In this document: positions 10,654-21,680 of the stretch, one piece after another
Layout: every line of letters starts with the position of its first letter
How positions within the stretch are numbered: position 1 is the stretch's first letter
Source: Eucommia ulmoides
Lineage: Eukaryota; Streptophyta; Magnoliopsida; Garryales; Eucommiaceae
NCBI GenBank assembly: GCA_016647705.1
Contig: CM028338.1
Coordinates: forward strand, 24,067,077 to 24,131,076
Length of the DNA stretch: 64,000 nt
Reading direction: 5' to 3'
Program-made: the position numbers and the translations under genes
Notes under the pieces: model-generated
Told to the model about the DNA's origin: nothing
Database searches by the model: none
What the model saw: the letters and a program-made list of their open reading frames with translations, nothing else

Positions 10654-11406
10654 TCACTTGTCTGTCGTCATTTGGGCTATATCCGGCATCAACAATTTCT
10701 GTTCTCCCACCTCAGTCCAGCAGACTGGGGTCCTACATCTCCTGCCATATAAAACTTCATACAGGGCTATCTTGATTGCCGAATGGTAGCTATTATTATA
10801 GGCGAATTCCATCAATGTCAGATGATCATCCCAGTTACCAAGAAATTCCAGAACACAACCCCTCAACATATCCTCCAACATATAAATCGTACGTTCTGAT
10901 TGGCCATCAGTTTGAGGATAGAAAGCGATACTGAATTTCAGCTTGGTACCTAAAGCATTTTGGAGACACGGCCATAACTTTGAAGTAAATCTTAGATCTC
11001 TATCCGACACTATGGAAATCGGCGCACCATGTAACCAAATAGTCTCGTCAATATACAATTGGGCATATTTATCCAGAGAATACGTCATCTTTACGGCTAG
11101 AAAATGAGTAGACTTGGTAAACCTATCAACAATCATCCAGATGGAATTATGTCGCTTTTGAGTACGGGATAATTCCGAAACGAAATCCATCGTGATATGC
11201 TTTCATTTCCACTCTGGAATAGGTAGAGGTTGCAATAATCCACCTGAACGTTGGTACTCAATATTAACTTGCTGACAAACAAGACACCTAGCAACAAATT
11301 CAGCAATTTCCTGTTTCATTCTATTCCACCAATAGTGTTCTCGCAAATCCCGATATATTTTGGTACTGCTTGGATACATTTTGGTACTACCTGGGTCTAT
11401 TTCCAA
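10654..11406 (-). pseudogene. Integrase domain (HHCC zinc finger and DDE core) of the Ty3 remnant
   Basis: The zinc-binding region (11203-11406) contains REHYWWNRM and CLVCQQV. The first His position appears lost, beside a 21-bp in-frame duplication encoding PGSTKMY then PSSTKIY. The catalytic core (11190 down to 10654) carries the three acidic residues in context: IVDRFTKSTHF (Asp), IVSDRDLRFTS (Asp) and YPQTDGQSERT (Glu). A stop separates the zinc finger from the core. The core itself is open for 178 codons, the longest intact piece of this element. Confidence 0.9.
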
Positions 11407-11794
11407 CCATCAAGGCCTCATTATTATCCCTGACGCGATAGTCATCTCTGTGGCCGTTTTTCACTTCATTTCGGATCTTCTCCAATTGGGCATCTAACTT
11501 TTGCGCTTCTATAATACGGTCGATCAATGTCGGTCTCAAAGTCAACGTCGCAAGTACCGTTGTCGTCTGACCAACCGCCAATTGAACTCATAAAGATCTC
11601 AACTCGGCATATAGATTAGTATGAACCATTTGAAGATGTGCAGTCAAACCTGCCAATTTTTGACTCAACGCATCCGCTACAACATTGGCCTTTCCATGAT
11701 AATAATGAATAGTGTAGTCATAATCCTTGATTAACTCTATCCAATGTCTCTATCTCAGGTTTAACTCCTTCTGGGTAAACAAGTATTTCAAACT

Positions 11795-12049
11795 CTAGTG
11801 GTCAGTGTATATCTCACACGTTTCGCCATACAGATAATGTCTCCAAATCTTTAGGGCAAACACAATCGTTGCCAACTCCAGATCATGCGTCGGGTAATTA
11901 CACTCATGATTCTTTAATTGTAGGGAGGCATATGCAATCACGTGTCCATGTTGCATCAGTACACACCCTAGCCCTTGGTGTGATGCATCACTATAAATCA
12001 CAAAGCTACCACCTTCAGTCGGAAGGGTAAGTATTGGTGCCGATATCAA
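11795..12049 (-). pseudogene. RNase H domain of the Ty3 remnant
   Basis: The 84-residue frame contains [18 protein letters not shown], in which the first catalytic Asp lies in the YSDAS motif, and the [18 protein letters not shown] and IYTDH motifs that carry the next acidic residues. The C-terminal part, from 11794 down to about 11590, continues out of frame with stops. RNase H degrades the RNA strand of the RNA:DNA hybrid during reverse transcription. Confidence 0.85.
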
Positions 12050-12107
12050 TCTACTCTTAAGCTCCTAAAAACTCTACTCGCATTTATCAGTCCACTTGAA
12101 TTTAGAT

Positions 12108-12976
12108 TCATTGTGGGTCAATCGGGTCAACGGGGCAGCTATAACAGAAAATCCCTATACAAACCGATGATAATAATCCGCTAGTCCCAAGAAACTTCGA
12201 ACTTCTGTTACATTTTTCAATCTCTGCAATTGAACAATGGCTTCGACTTTCTTTGGATCCACCTGAATACCATCTCCCGCCGAGATAATAAGCCCCAAAA
12301 ATACAACTTGGTCTAACCAAAACTCACATTTACTGAATTTGGCATACAACTGCTCTCTTACAATGTTTGCAACACAATTTGGAGATACTCTGCATGCTCT
12401 TCTTGATTTTGAGAGTAGATCAGTATATCATCAATGAATACAATAATAAACTGATCCAGATAGGGTTGGAAGATCTGATTCATCAAATCCATAAAAGCAG
12501 TTGGGGTATTCGTTAATCCGAATAGCATAATTAGAAATTTATAATGCCCATACCTCGTCTGGAACGTCGTCTTCGCCATGTCACTGTCTCTGATTTTCAA
12601 CTGGTGATAGCCTGATCAAAGATCTATTTTGGAAAACACCCTGGCCTTCTACAATTAGTCGAACAAGTCATCAATCCTAGGCAACGGGTATTTATTACAA
12701 ACCGTCACCTTATTCAACTGCCGATAATCAATACACATCCTCAGTGTGCCATCATTTGTTTTTTACGAACAACGCTAGGGCTCCCCACGGAGAAACACTA
12801 GGTCTGATAAACCCGCGGTCTAACATATCTTGCAACTGGATTTTTAATTCCTTCGGCTCGGTAGGCACCATATGATAGGGTGGAATGGATATCGGAGTAG
12901 TTCCTGAAAGTAACTCAATGGTGAATTCCATTTTCCCTATCCACTGGCAACCCTGACAATTCTTCTGGAAACACAT
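12108..12976 (-). pseudogene. Reverse transcriptase domain of the Ty3 remnant
   Basis: Three broken frames make up the RT. 12752-12976 holds the N-terminal fingers (GFIRPSVSPWGALALFV). 12358-12600 holds the palm, with [19 protein letters not shown] and the catalytic FIDDILIYS motif near 12440, the equivalent of YXDD. 12155-12349 holds the thumb (SKCEFWL...[18 protein letters not shown]). Between the first two frames, stop codons interrupt the conserved [13 protein letters not shown] region. The catalytic Asp pair is intact, but the domain could not be translated as one protein. Confidence 0.88.
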
Positions 12977-13179
12977 CGGGAAAATTCCCGACTACTGGAA
13001 TATCTGCCACCTGAACTTCATTTTGCCTGGTGTCAATCACGTACGCGAGGTATCCCTGACATCCCTTCTTTAATAACTTCCTGGCTTCCAGGACTGAAAT
13101 CAAACTGACAGAGGTAATGATTTTGTCTCCCGAAAATACAAATTCTGGCTTGCCTAAGACCCAAAAGATAACTGCATTT

Positions 13180-13494
13180 TTAAAATAGTCCACTGCGGCA
13201 TGATAACCTGGATAGCAAATCCATACCCAGTATCATATCAAAATCATGAATACTCAGGGGTAATAGATCTACCGACAATTCTATATCACCGACATGAAGC
13301 GGATTATCTTTATACGCGCTATCTATTAATACCGACTCACCTACTGGGGTAGAAATAATGATACTATATGACAGGGAAGTAGGAAATCTGCCTACACGCA
13401 TCATATATGCTGTCGAAATAAATGAATGAGTATAACCGGGATCAATAAATATACGTGCATCTCTATCATATAAAGACATGATACCTGTAACCAC
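13180..13494 (-). pseudogene. Retroviral-type aspartic protease domain of the Ty3 remnant
   Basis: The 104-residue open frame starts MVTGIMSLYDRDARIFID. The active-site position reads IDPGYTHSFIS where the general family motif is D-S/T-G; D-P-G is seen in some plant Ty3 elements, so this is not necessarily damage. It ends with the flap/second-strand motif DFDMILGMDLLSR, typical of this protease family. The protease would mature the Gag-Pol polyprotein. The next frame (12915-13193) carries the spacer to RT, with the VADIPVVGNFPDVFPEELSG-type linker. Confidence 0.85.
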
Positions 13495-13649
13495 ATCTAG
13501 GGTAGCCTGGGCATCCTATCGAGTAGTAGCAAATACACTACCTCGAGTCGGAAGTCTACCAGCAGATCCTCTACCTCACCCCGGGACACTACTAGGGCCA
13601 ATACTACCCGCACTGCTTGTAGAAGACGCAGATGTGATAACAAATTTCG

Positions 13650-13990
13650 GACAATTTGGCGCTATGTGACCCGGCTCAAGACAACGGAAGCATACGAGAC
13701 TCACCATAGGACAGTCTCTGACGAAATGATCCGGTGCCCCACACTGATAGCATACAGGTGTCCCGGCTCGACTAACTGGCTGACTCCTACCCTACCCTCG
13801 CTGGTGAACACTCAATCCGAATACATTCTGCGGTCGCCCAGAGTATGACTGTCGTGGACCATGGCTTCTAGCAGATTGGTCAATCGATGGGGCCTGAGAA
13901 ACTGGCGGTCGAGATACCGCTCCCCGAAAAGTGCCACCTGAATATCTACTAGGTTACTCGAATCTGTCCCTTCTATGCTACTCGCGACTC
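13650..13990 (-). pseudogene. Gag C-terminal part with two CCHC zinc knuckles
   Basis: The minus-strand translation around 13655-13760 contains C-YQ-C-GAPD-H-FVRD-C followed closely by C-FR-C-LEPG-H-IAPN-C, two CX2CX4HX4C knuckles that bind RNA in the Gag nucleocapsid region. Upstream (to about 13990) is the Arg/Ser/Gln-rich linker usual before the knuckles. The Gag capsid domain is absent. Stops interrupt the linker. Confidence 0.75.
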
Positions 13991-14010
13991 TTAGCGGCTT
14001 CCAAATCTAG

Positions 14011-15184
14011 CTAATGAGGACCAAATCAAATCCAGATCTGCCAAATTAGATGTCAATCTTTCCAGACCTAGCAAATTGAAATCGAGAAATGGACAAAGAG
14101 AGAGAGAGAGTAATGGTTAAAAAGTTATGCAACTTGATTACCTGGGAGTGAGGAAATCGCGATAGAAAAAGAGATTGATATCAATAGAGCAGTGATAGTG
14201 ATGGCTCTGTGGTGACGATGGCATGGGAGAGAGAATAAACTGATTTGCAGAATGAGAGAGATGGAGCTTCGGGCACGATCTATCGGCAGCGACTAGTGGT
14301 CATTAAGAGATCGATTGCGGGAGGCAAATCAAAGGGCAGAGAGCACGTTTGGTGACTGCGACAATGTTGGTTGCGGTGGCAATGACACTGGCACTGGCAC
14401 TGGCGATGGATGGATTGTGAGAGAAAGGGAAGGAGAAATCGAGAGAGAGATGAAGAGAGAAAGAGATGGTAATGCCGGATGAACAGTAGGTGTGAGAGTG
14501 TCTAATAATAGGGTTAATGAGAAATACGGCGGCTGAAACCCTAACGTCTCTCAAACTAATTTTCATCTTCATCAGACGGTCTAAAAATATCTAGAGATTT
14601 GTCTCCGATCCGACGGTCCTCTTTATCTCCGTCCTGATTTATTATATATATATATATATTCCATTCCGTAAATCTATTGATTTTAATATACAATCCTTTC
14701 AATAAATCAGAGCTACCTCTGTAATTAACTTAAAATAATTATTCGTTATGTTTTATGAATTGTTGGATCGTAGAAGTATTGGTGTTATATCAACTTCGTG
14801 TTAATCTGAAAGAGCTTCTAAAAATTAATTTTATAAAAAATATTTTTTGAAATAACTTTAAAAATCAGATTTCCGGGAAAATTGAGGAAATGGCGTTGCG
14901 ATTAGAACCCCAGTCTGTGCGAGCCAAAAAGACTGGACGGCTGCGGTAGTGGCTTTACTGCCGAGTGCCATATTCATGGTTGCGCCCCTTCATGGTGTCG
15001 CTACCAGCGCTGGTCACACAACTCACTGCCCATAGGGTAGCTCATGTGCCACCATGATGGTGTGAACTACTGTGGCAGAGCGGTGGCTTGGTGGTTGATT
15101 TTTCGTTCCTTTGGAATTCAATTTGCCTACGATTTTTTAGATTCTATAGATTGTCTTTATGATATTTAGGAAGAACAAGTCAAA
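14011..15184. other. Junction DNA, GA-rich block and spacer
   Basis: No gene is supported. 14090-14570 is rich in GA repeats on the + strand (for example AGAGAGAGAGAG at about 14098) and includes a short GGCACT tandem near 14391. Read on the minus strand it resembles the CT-rich untranslated region of a gene or LTR, and it carries an 89-codon low-complexity frame (14303-14572) that I do not accept as a protein. A TA dinucleotide run lies at 14641-14660. 14880-15110 is GC-richer, unassigned. Confidence 0.45.
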
Positions 15185-15924
15185 TGTTACACACCCACCC
15201 TGGGTCCCCACTGCTCAAGGTCGGGCATGACGTCCCCTCAACAAAACCTGACGAAACAACCAAATACCTACATATATATGTACAAATGCGCATGTCCCGC
15301 TATCAATATTTTTTTTTTCCAAAATATATATTTACTCATATAAAAAATATATGGGACCACATCCATTCCAAATATCTGTACAACAAAGAAATCACAAAAA
15401 TGTCGAACCTTTCACGGTTCGCCTCTAACCGGCCCACTCCAAAAAATGATACTACCTCCAAACTCTACCTAGTGCCAGTAGTGGACCCACTCCTAACCGA
15501 GGTACCTGAAAACTAAATATTTTATTGGTGTACTGTCTTTATAATAAAAAAAATTTTTTAGATCAAGCACAAGTATTAAACACCACGTTCCAAAACATAA
15601 TATCATATAACCACATACCATGTTGGAATTCCAGTTCCACTGCCACCAATGAAATGAAATAATATATTTAAAACACTTAATTTAAACATTTTAAGTCAAC
15701 CAATCCAATAAAATAATATATTTACGTCAACCCATTTAAAATAATATATTTAAGCCAATCAATCCAGACAGTTCATCGTATAATAAAATACTACATACCA
15801 CTTTTCTACTAGCCATAGGATTGTTTTTACCTCACGATCAGAGTTACGACGGTACCATAATCTGTATAACTATGCCATCTAAAGTGACTATCAATGTCAG
15901 GGCCATTTATTATCCCCAGTGGTA

Positions 15925-16165
15925 GGGGTACCACCCACAGGATTTGCACTCCTGACGGGTTAATCAACTACCTGCAGGACTAATCCTCTTGACATGTCAT
16001 AATAATTAGCCACCTGCAGGACTAATCCTCCTGACAGGTCGCAATATCATCAACCATCTGCAGGACATGCCCTCCTGACAGGTCATAATAATCAACAACC
16101 TGTAGGACGTGCCCTCCTAACAGGTCAAAATCATCACGCAAAATATGCCCTCTTGACGGGATCAA
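15925..16165. repeat. Tandem hairpin-forming repeats inside the solo LTR
   Basis: Four to five units of about 55-60 bp, each containing CCTGCAGGACTAATCCTC (or a variant) followed by CTTGACATGT/CCTGACAGGT. Within a unit, ACCTGCAGGA and CCTGACAGGT can pair imperfectly, so each unit could fold as a small hairpin. The same repeat, with a different unit length, recurs at 59430-59635 and 61950-62115. Confidence 0.7.
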
Positions 16166-17182
16166 AACTATAGCATAGTCGGACAAAAATCACTTTCCAC
16201 ATTTAAAACATACTTGATCCACATAAGTCACAAAATCGTCTATTTTAATAAACACATTTTTTTCCTCACAATTTATACGAAAATAAAATTTATAAATTTA
16301 CATAGAAGACAATACACTCACCTCGATTTCCGCACTATAAAAATACTGACGTCAGAATCTACCGAAACGCTGGCGCTTGTGAACCTAACAGTGATAGGGC
16401 CTAAATTAATATTTTATTTAAAATAAATCTTAATATGCAATGCGTGATCCTAACATGCAAAATTTTCTATTTTTCAATTTAATTATGCAAAATTATTATT
16501 TACCCCATTTCGCTACGTTAATATTTACTGTACAAAATTATTAAATTTATTGGTTACCAAAAATTATTATCATGAATATGAAAATTTTAATGTTAATAAT
16601 AATCGGTTAAAATTTTACCTGTTTCCGAATCGCTCGCAGGCCGAAAAGTTGAATTTTTGGATTTTTGGGTTTATTTGATTTTTTTTCCCCCTTCTTCTCT
16701 TTTTCTTCTGTTCTTTCTATTTCGGTTCTATTTGAGCTCCGCCGAAGTCACTCTCTCACTACTTCTCACTCACCGTCGGCCACCCTACACCAATAACACA
16801 CCCACCGCAGCGGCTACACATACACACGTGACGACTAAGCAAACACACACACACGGTCACCACCGGAGAACGACAACACACACATAAACGCTGACGTTGA
16901 AATAGTGACAACCACCCACATTGCCGGATAATGAACTGAACTCACACACACACCCAGTCACCGTTGACGACGAGCCGAACGCATCACTGAACACTCACTG
17001 GATGACCGCCGATGATCACCCACCACCTACGTCGAACCACTCTCTCTTTCTCTCTCTCTCCTGAGATTTGACGATGGCATACCCACGAAACTCTCCGTCA
17101 ACCAAGCACACCACCCTACACGATCGTTGACCACCAAACACTCAACGGACGACCGACCACCCTTACGATCGCTTAGAACAGA

Positions 17183-17188
17183 ACACAC

Positions 17189-17234
<46 letters not shown>
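17183..17234. repeat. (CA)n microsatellite
   Basis: About 50 bases of nearly pure CA dinucleotide repeat with two CATA interruptions, inside the solo LTR. A TG/TA repeat follows at 17332-17365. Confidence 0.95.
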
Positions 17235-17236
<2 letters not shown>

Positions 17237-17332
17237 CGCCGGACTGAGCATAGCACCGATGACGACCGAACCTTCTTCTTTCTCTCTGTTTTCTCTTCTT
17301 TTCAGGTTGTGATCTCAGTGCATGGATGTATA

Positions 17333-17365
<33 letters not shown>

Positions 17366-17608
17366 TAAACATTTTCCTTCCTTGGGAAGGAGAAGATAAA
17401 TTTAATTTATTTAAATTATAGTAATCCCCCTCAATTTTCTTTAAGTTATTAGTTAAACCTGAAATCTAAGATTAATATTTTTAAAATTATGAATTGACCC
17501 CCTAAAATTTTAAATTAAATACTAAATGACACAATCTACCCCGTTATTTTTTAAATGTTCTAAAATACAGCTAAAATTATGCGGATGAAAAAAGTTTTGG
17601 GTCTTACA

Positions 17609-18600
17609 TCAAATGTTGACAAGAAATATTAATTTAAATTTTAAATTATACATGTATCAGATTTGATATCTTTTAAAAATATATTTTAAAAATTCTATTA
17701 AATCAGATTTGGTATCTTATTTAATTTTAAATTTAAACTTCCTAAATTAAATATGTAATTAATTATTTTAAATTAATATTTGATAATAATTTATCAATAA
17801 TGATTATTATTAATTATTTAAGTTAGGTACTATCCAAAGTTTAATTAAATCCTATTTTAATTAAAAGTCTAATTTTATTCTTATTAGATAATAATTAATA
17901 AATTTAATTATTATTAGACAATGATTAATACACATAGATTTTTAATTAAAAGTTCAATCCTATTTTAATTAACAGTCTATTTTAAATATTATTAGATCAT
18001 GATTAATTGATATAGATTTTTAATGAAAATGTTGTAATTCTAATTTAAGTAAAAGTGATAGTTAATTGATATAGAGTTTATATTTCAATAAAGAATTGGA
18101 TAAAGCTAATATTTATAAAATTAAATCTTATTATTATGAGATAATTTTAACGTATATGGAAATTTGATTATTCATGATTAAATTGGATTCTATTTTCATT
18201 ATTATTAAATAATTTTTAATGGATATAGAATCTAATTTATTTTTGGGACTAACATTCTGATTATATTAGAATGATTTTTATAAGATCGTAATATTTTTCT
18301 AATTAGATTAGGAATGTGGAAAAATCTTCAAAAGTATATTTATCATTTTTTTTAATATTGTGATATAATTTTAATAGACATGGATTTTGGATAATTTAAA
18401 ATTTAAATTGAATTCTATTTTAATAATTATACAATAATTTTTAATAGATATGGAATTCAAATTAATTTGAATTAATATTCTTGTATGATAAGAATTAATT
18501 TTACTAATTTAATTAGGAAATGTCAATTTTACCAATCCAATCAGATTTCATAATATAATTAATCATATTTTTATATTTCACATACGATGTATTATATATG
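17609..18600. other. AT-rich intergenic stretch
   Basis: No gene. Very AT-rich with recurring TTTTAATTAAAAGT and ATAATTTTTAATRGATATGGA phrases about 60-120 bp apart, which look like an old diverged tandem repeat. Confidence 0.5.
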
Positions 18601-19980
18601 TTAGTTAGGGATGATCATGGATTAAAATCATTTGAGCTATGTGATTGGTTGTGGATTGACTGTAATTTTGTAGATTGATCTTTTAATTCCAATCAAGTTT
18701 ACAATTAATTATTGAGGGTTTTTTCAAAGGCTTGCATGCTCTGTCTCATTTTTTTCGTTGTATTGATCATCTTCTAGATACCCCTTTCTCCCTCCGAAAT
18801 GTATCCCCTTATTTGTACTATTTTCCTTCTATTTATAATTTTGAGAAAAGAAAGAGAAAGGCCGATGATAATAGGAAAATCGATGAGCCTAAATTTATTT
18901 TATGTTGCTTTATTCTGGCTCAATTAGCATGCATGTATGGGGCATTTATTTATTTTGTTATATGTAAATAATGCATGTTAAACAAATTAAATAAGTTAAA
19001 AGATGAGATCTAAATAGATATCTCCCAAAGAAAATATCAAGTTGTAAGCTAGTGCGTATGAGATATGTGTCTTCTTAGTTCTCCATTATGGAAATTTGTT
19101 CGGGTAGGAATTCCATAAGCCTAAAAGTTGGGGCTTAGCTGTCGGGCGTATCGTGTCCTGGAAATTTGGCTCATGGTTAACTTATTTTTATTTAAAACAT
19201 GCAAAGAGTAGATCATTGTGTTTTCTTAGCTGTCAGGTGGTGTGCATATTAGAACTAGCTTGGACCATATCGGGTGGGTGCAACTTATCGAGTGGGATAT
19301 ATCCTTAATTGTTGGGTGGGCTATGATCAAACTAGAGACCAGACATGAACAAAATCTTACCCAAAAGGTAAGAGGCAAGATTTGCCTATCCATAAGAGTG
19401 GTAGTTCCTTAGCTGTAGGGCGGGCGCTATCGAGGGAAGAGATTATTCAATTCCCCACTAAAAACATTTGAAAATGTGATAATTTCCCCATAGGAAACTG
19501 AGATTTGAAAATTATAGTAGGAGTACATTTAGATTCATAACAGACCTTTGATCTAAAATTAAATGTATATTACTTTTTTGTTTATTTTTGTTTGTTGGTT
19601 ATACTTCTTTACATAGATATTAATTAACTAAACCATTGTTAAAGTTCTTAATAAAATTATTTAACAAGACCCAAGTTCTCAGATTAATTTTGGAAATTAA
19701 AATTCATTTTGACTTCTGAAAGCTTGGGCTAAGTTCTGAATGATCTAGTTGTCTTATGTGACAAACATTGAAGAGAAACATGTAACTATTTAATAGTAAC
19801 ATAAGGATTATAAGCGGGCTCGATGTTATTAGATACGGTCAAGTGAGTTCTCGATACAATACTTGTAGTCTCTCTATGGCGAGCGCAATTGTACTGCAAG
19901 ATATAACACCTCAAAAGGTGTTCTTTCAGGAAGTATGGCAATAGGATCATCTTCCGGCGAGCTTCATACTAGGATGATTG
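18601..19980 (+). other. Decayed DNA upstream of a copia remnant, with GGGCGG-type repeated phrase
   Basis: No gene. The phrase CTTAGCTGTCGGGCG and variants occurs four times, near 19135, 19226, 19299 and 19408, separated by 70-110 bp. The segment lies immediately upstream of copia-like pol remnants in the same orientation, so it may be its LTR or leader, but no LTR ends were identified. Confidence 0.4.
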
Positions 19981-21300
19981 TCTACAACTAGGACCTGAAG
20001 GATTCGAATTCCTTAAATGTTAGATTTATTCTCTTAGTTTTTGGTGAACTTCTACATAAGAAGTCATTCATACTGTACTTCTAAATTTATTGAAGATGAA
20101 CATAGGATCTTGAAAATCCGAACTGATCATTTCTCATTTTGAACTAGAATTCTTCCTCCAAGAAAAAGTAAAAGGTGAAATCGTTTCTTCTTAAAGAGCC
20201 AAAAGGTTAGATCAGAAAAAAGAAGAAATCTGAGAAAGGAAAATACTTTTATTGCATTCAAATTGAGCATTAGAAAGGGAGCTTTGGAAGTTCCTGATTT
20301 CAAAAGACATACTTTAGAAAGAATGTTGCTATGTATAAATTATCAAGAAATGAAACTAAAGGGTGCTTGGAACATACTAATATGTGTGGGCCCATGAGCT
20401 TTGGAATCTCAAGATATTTTTTAAATTTCACAACCCTTACTTTAACTTGGGATTGGTTTATCTATTAAGATACAAATTTGAATACCTGATTCAAATTATT
20501 TAAAAAAAAAAAAAAGGTATTAAAACTCTAAGATTAGATCAAGGATGTAAATACTTATCCTTTTAGAATCATTTAAAGATCATTGTATATTTTTCAGTAG
20601 ACTCCACCAGATTAAGCATAATTTTGTGGTATATCATAAAAAGAGAACAACATACCTTATTAGATACAATCATATCGATTATGAGTCATGCTGGAAAATT
20701 GCTCTCTTTAACTGTAAGGTGTTTACCAAAATAGAGTTCCAACTAATATCATTCCAGAGACACTATATGAGATAATGGTGTGGGCAGAAGTCGAGTCTCA
20801 AGTTGTTGAGATTCGACTGGTCAAGAATGTATTGACAAGTTGGAATCCAGAACTCTTAAATGCAGGTTTGAAATGTACCTATGGAAACTGTGATACACCA
20901 TTTTTATTATTCATGTAAACAAAAGTTGTTTGCATAAATGCAATATTATAAGAGAAATAGTTTCTCAAACACTTTAACATTAAGAAAAGATAGAAATGGA
21001 CGAGGTGTTGGATAACTTATGAACGAACAAAAGAGTTTCTCAGGAACCTTTTATAGTAACTACACCTAGTACACAAATTCTTTGAATAAATGGTAGGACA
21101 TCCACATTATCTGATAGATGTATTAATCAAGATGATGGGTACTTTCTTCCAGTGGAGGTAACAAACTTACCAGTTACAAAGACAATGATGTTGACATCAT
21201 GAAGGAAAAATGACTACAAAATCATAGATAGGTTGTATGTACAACTGACCGAGCTTAGACTCAGATGATAAGGTGAACATATGCAAAGCAAGGTTAATGG
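19981..21300 (+). pseudogene. Highly decayed Ty1/copia gag-pol remnant
   Basis: There is no long open frame, but short in-frame stretches match the order of a copia polyprotein: a Lys-rich stretch (about 20160-20240); GPMS-like integrase residues (about 20390); HTLLDTIISIMSHAGKL (about 20653), resembling the integrase motif RTLLDMVRSMMSHA; VPTNIIPETLYEI (about 20728); and CIDKLESRTLKCRF (about 20829), resembling the usual TDKLESRSIKCRF segment. Stops and frame changes occur every few dozen codons. This is an old copia insertion read on the + strand. The call rests on the matching order of several weak motifs. Confidence 0.6.
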
Positions 21301-21680
21301 CGATGGGGTGTTACAGCATCAAGAAATTGATATTGAATAGAACTTTAACACCGATAACCATGCTTAGGACCATAAAGTTTTTAATAGGCATTGTTGTAGT
21401 CTTTGGATTATGAAATCTACCAAATATATGTACAAATCCCAATGACAACATTATATATGAAATTTAAATTAATCAGCTAGAGGGTTTCATAATAGATGAC
21501 AAAAGTCATGAAGTGTACAACTTGCAAATATTCATTTATGGACTAAGGTGATGTTTTCCTAACTTGGAATTTTCATTTTTAATAGGGCAATCAAAATCTT
21601 TTGATAATGTTAAGAACGAGGAATGATCCAAGTGTGTACACTATAAATTTGGAAGGAGATTCCTTAATAATAGGTAAAAA
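21301..21680. other. Spacer downstream of the copia remnant
   Basis: No gene or repeat recognised. It could be the eroded RT region of the same element. Confidence 0.35.

Larger units (their letters stand above)
10256..14010 (-). mobile_element. Ty3/gypsy retrotransposon remnant (gag tail-pol), LTRs absent
   Basis: Reading on the minus strand from about 14010 down to 10256, the domains come in the order gag zinc knuckles, protease, reverse transcriptase, RNase H, integrase and pol C-terminal region. That order (integrase after RT/RNase H) defines the Ty3/gypsy class, and the sequence style fits the Tekay/Del-like chromovirus group. The frame is broken by many stops and shifts. The gag N-terminus and 5' LTR are missing on the right, and the chromodomain end and 3' LTR on the left. 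It cannot move itself. The individual domains are listed separately. Confidence 0.9.
15185..17608. mobile_element. Solo LTR (Ty3-type), 2424 bp, with 5-bp target duplication
   Basis: The segment starts TGTTACACACCC and ends GGGTCTTACA, giving the TG...CA termini of an LTR with imperfect inverted ends. It is flanked by the identical 5-bp direct repeat TCAAA (15180-15184 and 17609-17613), the target duplication made by integration. No internal domain is present, so recombination between two LTRs probably removed it. It is related to 61291-62795 and 59110-59800: they share the block around CCTAGTGCCAGTAGTGGACC (15467), the TGTACTGTCTTTATAATAAA block and the hairpin repeats. It contains low-complexity CT and CA tracts at 16670-17240. 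The ORFs in it are not genes. Confidence 0.92.

Noticed and set aside
10387-10789. Plus-strand open frames over the Ty3 integrase region
   Set aside because: They are antisense shadows of the minus-strand pol, whose motifs are unambiguous.
16657-17372. Open frames in the CT/CA-rich block
   Set aside because: They lie in a solo LTR and consist largely of Ser, Thr-His or Cys-Val dipeptides read from microsatellites.
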